The notes under the pieces were generated by a model. The model worked only from the letters and a program-made list of their open reading frames with translations. It did not search any database and was not told the origin of the DNA. A program made the position numbers and the translations under genes. A stretch of DNA of 16,190 bases, from contig NZ_JAHACR010000067.1 in the NCBI RefSeq assembly GCF_018375725.1, forward strand, positions 1 through 16,190, given 5' to 3'. Positions 13,041 through 16,190 of this stretch are shown one piece after another; the stretch's first letter is position 1, and the number at the start of each line of letters is the position of its first letter. The DNA comes from Burkholderia sp. (GTDB lineage Bacteria > Pseudomonadota > Gammaproteobacteria > Burkholderiales > Burkholderiaceae).

Positions 13041-13376
13041 GTTTTCCCTCTACTTTTTCCCCTACCGCGTCGTGTACTCACGGACCTTTCGGGCAGAGGC
13101 TCGGCTACAGCAGCACGCTGCAATCAAGTGCAAACACCGCGCGAACACGGTGGCTGGCATGGGTGCCAAAGGCTTTCCTACTACAACGAGCTCTACCGCA
13201 GCATCAGTCCTTCCAGATTTCCCGTTCCAAGCTGAACTGCTCGATCACGCCTTCGACAAGTTGCCTCTGATACCGTCGATTCGACCAGCTACAGACCATT
13301 GAACTTGCGTCAGGAGGGACTTTCCAACGCCCCGTCCGTCCGGCTAATACCCACCTTCAGCCCTATCCGCTCGCCC
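13041..13376. other. Gene-free stretch between tRNA-Pro and the glycan cluster
   Basis: This 336-bp interval has several short open frames on the plus strand (up to about 97 codons), but none has a ribosome-binding site, a signal or a recognisable domain. I see no terminal repeats and no second copy of the tRNA 3' end. It looks like decayed sequence at the edge of the tRNA locus. Confidence 0.5.
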
Positions 13377-13829
13377 TCAACGAACCGTCGCTTCGACTCT
13401 CGCCTCCCGGCCAACTTCCCGGTGTCCGGCCGCCAGAACTGCAGCCGGTACACACGTCCGCGGCATTCGAAACACGGCGACTCTGCGCACCCAATACAGC
13501 GTGATAAAGCTGACCATCACCGCGATCCATTTTGCGGCAATATTGCCAAGCATCGGCGCCGCCACATGCACGATGCCCCCGGTCAGTAACGAGCCGAACC
13601 CGCAGCTTGCTGCGAACAGCAGCACTTCGCTGATCTGCCGGCGGCCGGTCGTGTCCGAACGGAACACGAAGCGGCGCGAAAGCGCGTAATTCACAACGCC
13701 GCCGATTAGGTACGCTATCCACGCCGACGTCCCGGCATCAATTTGCACGGCCGATGTCAGCACAAGGAATAGCGACCAGTCGGCCAGGAGCGACAGCGCG
13801 CTCGCGACGAAATAGCTGGAAAACATCAT
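13377..13829 (-). CDS. GtrA-family membrane protein
   Basis: GtrA-like proteins are small four-helix inner-membrane proteins thought to help flip or present polyprenyl-phosphate-linked sugars for O-antigen, teichoic or lipid glycosylation. This 150-residue product has four predicted membrane segments (about 5-25, 33-50, 67-88 and 96-114). It also has the family patterns VNYALSRRFVF (46-56) and a closing RRVAVF (115-120). The start ATG at 13829 overlaps the upstream flavoprotein stop as ATGA, with GGGGGC as ribosome-binding site; a GTG at 13841 is an alternative. The last 30 residues (from about 123) are Ala/Arg/Val-rich and atypical, as if the natural C-terminus had been replaced at a junction with the gene-free DNA. 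No glycosyltransferase follows. Confidence 0.85.
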   Translation of the reverse strand: MMFSSYFVASALSLLADWSLFLVLTSAVQIDAGTSAWIAYLIGGVVNYALSRRFVFRSDTTGRRQISEVLLFAASCGFGSLLTGGIVHVAAPMLGNIAAKWIAVMVSFITLYWVRRVAVFRMPRTCVPAAVLAAGHREVGREARVEATVR

Positions 13830-15334
13830 GTTTGCCCCCACTGGACGGTGCGGCTCGGGACTTCGCGTAGCCCCGAAGTGCCGGCTTGCGGTTCGCCACC
13901 GCTTTCGTGATATTCCGCGTCCTCGTTGACGGCCCAGACGTCGCGCAGCTTGTGCCCGGCGACGATGTTCTCGACGGTCAGCATCGCGGTCATCATCGCG
14001 TGATCCTGATTGTTGTACTTGTGCATCCCGTTGCGGCCGACGAGATGCAGGTTCGGATAGTGCTCGGCCAGATCCGCGCGGACCTGTACGACGATGTCGC
14101 GATAATCGTCGTCGTACACGGGGTACGCCTTCGGCTGACGAACGACGCGCGATCCGCGAATCTGGTCTCGTGTCGCAAGACCGATTTTCTCAAGTTCGCC
14201 GATCGCTAGCGCGGTAATGTCGGCATCGCTGCTTTCCCACATCGAATCGCCGTCAAAGCAGAAATATTCGAGCCCTAGGCAGCCGCCCGTCGCCGCGTCA
14301 GGCACCATTTCGGGCGACCACGATGCGAAGTTCTGGATGCGCCCGACCTTGACCGACGGGTCGTGGATGTAGATCCAGTTGTCCGTGAAGGTGGCGGGCC
14401 GGTCGAGTATCAGCGCGACCGTAATGAAGTCCCGATACTGCAGCCTCAATGCGGCAGCCGCGGATGACGGACGGGGCGAGATCGCGTTCAACGTTTCGCG
14501 CATCGGCGCGGTGCACACGACGTCACGCGCGCTGATGCGGTTCACCTGTCCGTCCGCGCCGACAGTTTCGACAAGCCAGCGCCGCGTGCCGCTGTCGTAG
14601 TGCATCGCGCCGGCCGCTTGCCCCATCATCAGCCGTCCGCCCTGATCCTGGAATTTCCGGGCGGCGGCTTCCCACAACATGCCGGGGCCGCGGCGCGGGT
14701 AATGGAAGGATTCGATCAGGGTCTTGACGTGGGTCTTGCGCGACTGGATGCCGAGCGAGCGCTTCACTGCGCTGACGATGGCGGTCGACAGGCTCAGGCC
14801 CTTGATGCGCTGCGCGGCCCAGTCGGCGGAAATCTCATCGCACGACATACCCCAGACCTTTTCGGTGTACGTCTTGAAGAAGATCGAGAACAGGCGCTCA
14901 CCGAACTGGTTCGCGACCCATTGATGAAAGGACTTCGGGTTGTCGCAAGGCTTGACGCGGGCCGCGAGGTACGAAAGCACGCAGCGCGCGCTCTCGACGA
15001 TGCCGAGATTCCGCAAGGCCTCGATGCCGTCGAGCGGGTAGCGGTAGAACTTGTTCCGGTAAAAGATGCGCGAGCTGCGCGGACGCTCGATGAAGTCGTC
15101 GGGGAGCAGTTCGTGCCACAGGGCGACGACGTCCGCAGACTTGGAGAAGAAGCGGTGTCCGCCGATGTCGAAGCAGTGGCCGTCGAACTGTTCGGTGCGA
15201 CTGATGCCGCCGACGTAGTGGGGATCCTTCTCGACGAGCGCAACCGACAGATCGGTCTGCTTGGTCAGCAGGTAGCCGGCGGTGAGGCCGCCCGGCCCGG
15301 CGCCGATGACGAGTACGTCAACCGATTGATCCAT
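13826..15334 (-). CDS. FAD-dependent, UDP-galactopyranose-mutase-like oxidoreductase
   Basis: The 502-residue protein opens with a dinucleotide-binding fold: VLVIGAGPGGLTAGYLL (GxGxxG at 11-16) and an acidic residue closing strand 2 (Glu35). DIGGHRFFSK (56-65) follows, and a second FAD contact near the end is HLVGRNGMHKYNNQDHAMMT. The GGHRFFSK element and overall length match the NAD(P)/FAD-dependent enzymes related to UDP-galactopyranose mutase and protoporphyrinogen oxidase that accompany glycosyltransferases and GtrA proteins in surface-glycan clusters. The substrate is probably a nucleotide- or lipid-linked sugar, but this is inferred from neighbours. The start ATG has a GGGGTGA ribosome-binding site. 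The gene is translationally coupled to gtrA-like downstream. Confidence 0.85.
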   Translation of the reverse strand: MDQSVDVLVIGAGPGGLTAGYLLTKQTDLSVALVEKDPHYVGGISRTEQFDGHCFDIGGHRFFSKSADVVALWHELLPDDFIERPRSSRIFYRNKFYRYPLDGIEALRNLGIVESARCVLSYLAARVKPCDNPKSFHQWVANQFGERLFSIFFKTYTEKVWGMSCDEISADWAAQRIKGLSLSTAIVSAVKRSLGIQSRKTHVKTLIESFHYPRRGPGMLWEAAARKFQDQGGRLMMGQAAGAMHYDSGTRRWLVETVGADGQVNRISARDVVCTAPMRETLNAISPRPSSAAAALRLQYRDFITVALILDRPATFTDNWIYIHDPSVKVGRIQNFASWSPEMVPDAATGGCLGLEYFCFDGDSMWESSDADITALAIGELEKIGLATRDQIRGSRVVRQPKAYPVYDDDYRDIVVQVRADLAEHYPNLHLVGRNGMHKYNNQDHAMMTAMLTVENIVAGHKLRDVWAVNEDAEYHESGGEPQAGTSGLREVPSRTVQWGQT

Positions 15335-15437
15335 GCTGTCACCCCGAGTTTCAAGTCGCTGGTCTATTGGCTGTCGTGTCTGCCGCTCCAGCTAGACGGC
15401 GAACTGCCATGTCGAACCGATGATTCGGATTGCCTGC

Positions 15438-16190
15438 TCAAACGCTATGCGCTCGCGCGTCGCGCGACGGGGAAGCGCCCCCTCTCCTGGAAGCCGGCGG
15501 TAGTACGGGCGTAGCACCCGTCGTGCGGGCTTGTTGCGCGCGCACGAGCGATGCGGCCTGATCCGCAGCCCTCGTCCTGATGCTGCGGCAGTCGTACAGC
15601 CAGACGGTATCCCCAGATCCGGGCGACCAGGTGTGGTGGGTCGACAACTCCGGGTAGTGCCGGTGCGACACGATGAAATCCAGCACCGGGTCGGCGCATA
15701 CGTGCTGGACGCCTGCCCTGGTCAGCGGAACGTACGTATACTTGGATACGAATACGGTAGCCCCCCTGTTCGCGTTGTCGTCACCGCGCGGTCGGGCCGC
15801 ATACGGGTCTTGTTTGATTCGTTCGAACCGCCGCACCGCCTCGAAGGTAGTCCGGCGGTGGAAGATCAGGCCAGCCGCCTGTATCGACGAGTAATAGCTC
15901 GACGTCCTCATCATCAGCCACGGATAGACGACTTCGTCCGGCGGGCCGTCCCAATAGACGATATCGCCGCGCGCGACCGTGCCTTTGAATGGCGTGACGT
16001 CCGCGCGGTCGGCGCCGGCTTCCATGATCTTGGCCGGTTCCGAGCGTTGGTCGATATTGACGAGACCGTATGCGGCCAATGTGGCCAGCACGACCGGAAG
16101 ACCGATGATCGTGATCCGGTGACGCGACAGATTGAGCGCGGCAAGGAAGGCGGCGAGCATGATCACGAGTCGCGTATGGATCAGCGTTTC
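15438..16190 (-). CDS. Membrane protein of the glycan cluster, C-terminal part (continues past the window)
   Basis: The frame is open to the right edge, so only the last 250 residues are visible and the N-terminus is outside. Two hydrophobic segments are seen (around LVIMLAAFLAAL and ITIIGLPVVLATLAAYGL). A soluble region of about 200 residues follows, with DGPPDEVVYPWLMM, FEAVRRFERI and a WSPGSGDTVWLYDC stretch. The layout, several membrane helices followed by a C-terminal outside domain, is typical of polytopic GT-C glycosyltransferases or polymerase-type proteins in lipid-linked sugar clusters, but no catalytic motif is in view. It lies 103 bp upstream of the flavoprotein on the same strand and is probably co-transcribed with it. 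Confidence 0.7.
   Translation of the reverse strand, partial: ETLIHTRLVIMLAAFLAALNLSRHRITIIGLPVVLATLAAYGLVNIDQRSEPAKIMEAGADRADVTPFKGTVARGDIVYWDGPPDEVVYPWLMMRTSSYYSSIQAAGLIFHRRTTFEAVRRFERIKQDPYAARPRGDDNANRGATVFVSKYTYVPLTRAGVQHVCADPVLDFIVSHRHYPELSTHHTWSPGSGDTVWLYDCRSIRTRAADQAASLVRAQQARTTGATPVLPPASRRGGASPSRDARAHSV

Noticed and set aside
13041..13376. Small plus-strand ORFs after tRNA-Pro, up to 97 codons
   Set aside because: They overlap each other in different frames and show no ribosome-binding site or recognisable domain.

Overview
The window looks like a chromosomal segment of a Burkholderia species, probably from the cepacia complex. The evidence is the high GC content, the rimP-nusA-infB order next to rluB/scpB, the Burkholderia-type IF-2 N-terminus, and a string of small conserved-hypothetical genes typical of that genus. 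The species cannot be fixed from sequence alone.

Left part (1-5800, minus strand): a translation/transcription housekeeping block. It reads scpB > rluB, then a strong sigma70-type promoter, an intrinsic terminator inside the leader, and rimP > nusA > start of infB. The infB reading frame does not continue. After about 55 codons it is joined in frame to the last ~54 codons of an FbaB-type class I fructose-bisphosphate aldolase. This chimeric ORF at the window edge is either a misassembly or a real microhomology rearrangement, and it is the most anomalous feature here.

Middle part (5800-10300): a LysR-type regulator, then a solitary DUF4096 (transposase N-terminal domain) protein behind a possible sigma54 promoter and a structured leader. 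Next come a small exported protein, a hypothetical protein, a DUF218/ElyC-YdcF membrane protein, a small exported His/Lys/Ala-rich protein and an 85-aa hypothetical protein. Several genes end in clear hairpin terminators.

Positions 10300-11400 hold no convincing protein gene. They contain four successive perfect stem-loops ending in a U-tract on the minus strand (a candidate structured RNA), a tandem duplication, and decayed insertion-sequence pieces, including the first 31 codons of an IS110-family transposase.

Right part (11400-16190): a complete bamC (outer-membrane assembly lipoprotein) that lacks its usual dapA neighbour, a tRNA-Pro(GGG) with its own promoter and terminator, about 340 bp of apparently gene-free DNA, and a minus-strand cluster. 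The cluster has a membrane protein running off the window, a UDP-galactopyranose-mutase-like flavoprotein and a GtrA-family membrane protein translationally coupled to it. It looks like part of a surface-glycan or lipid-linked sugar modification locus beside a tRNA gene.

No CRISPR array, rRNA, intact insertion sequence or replication origin was seen.
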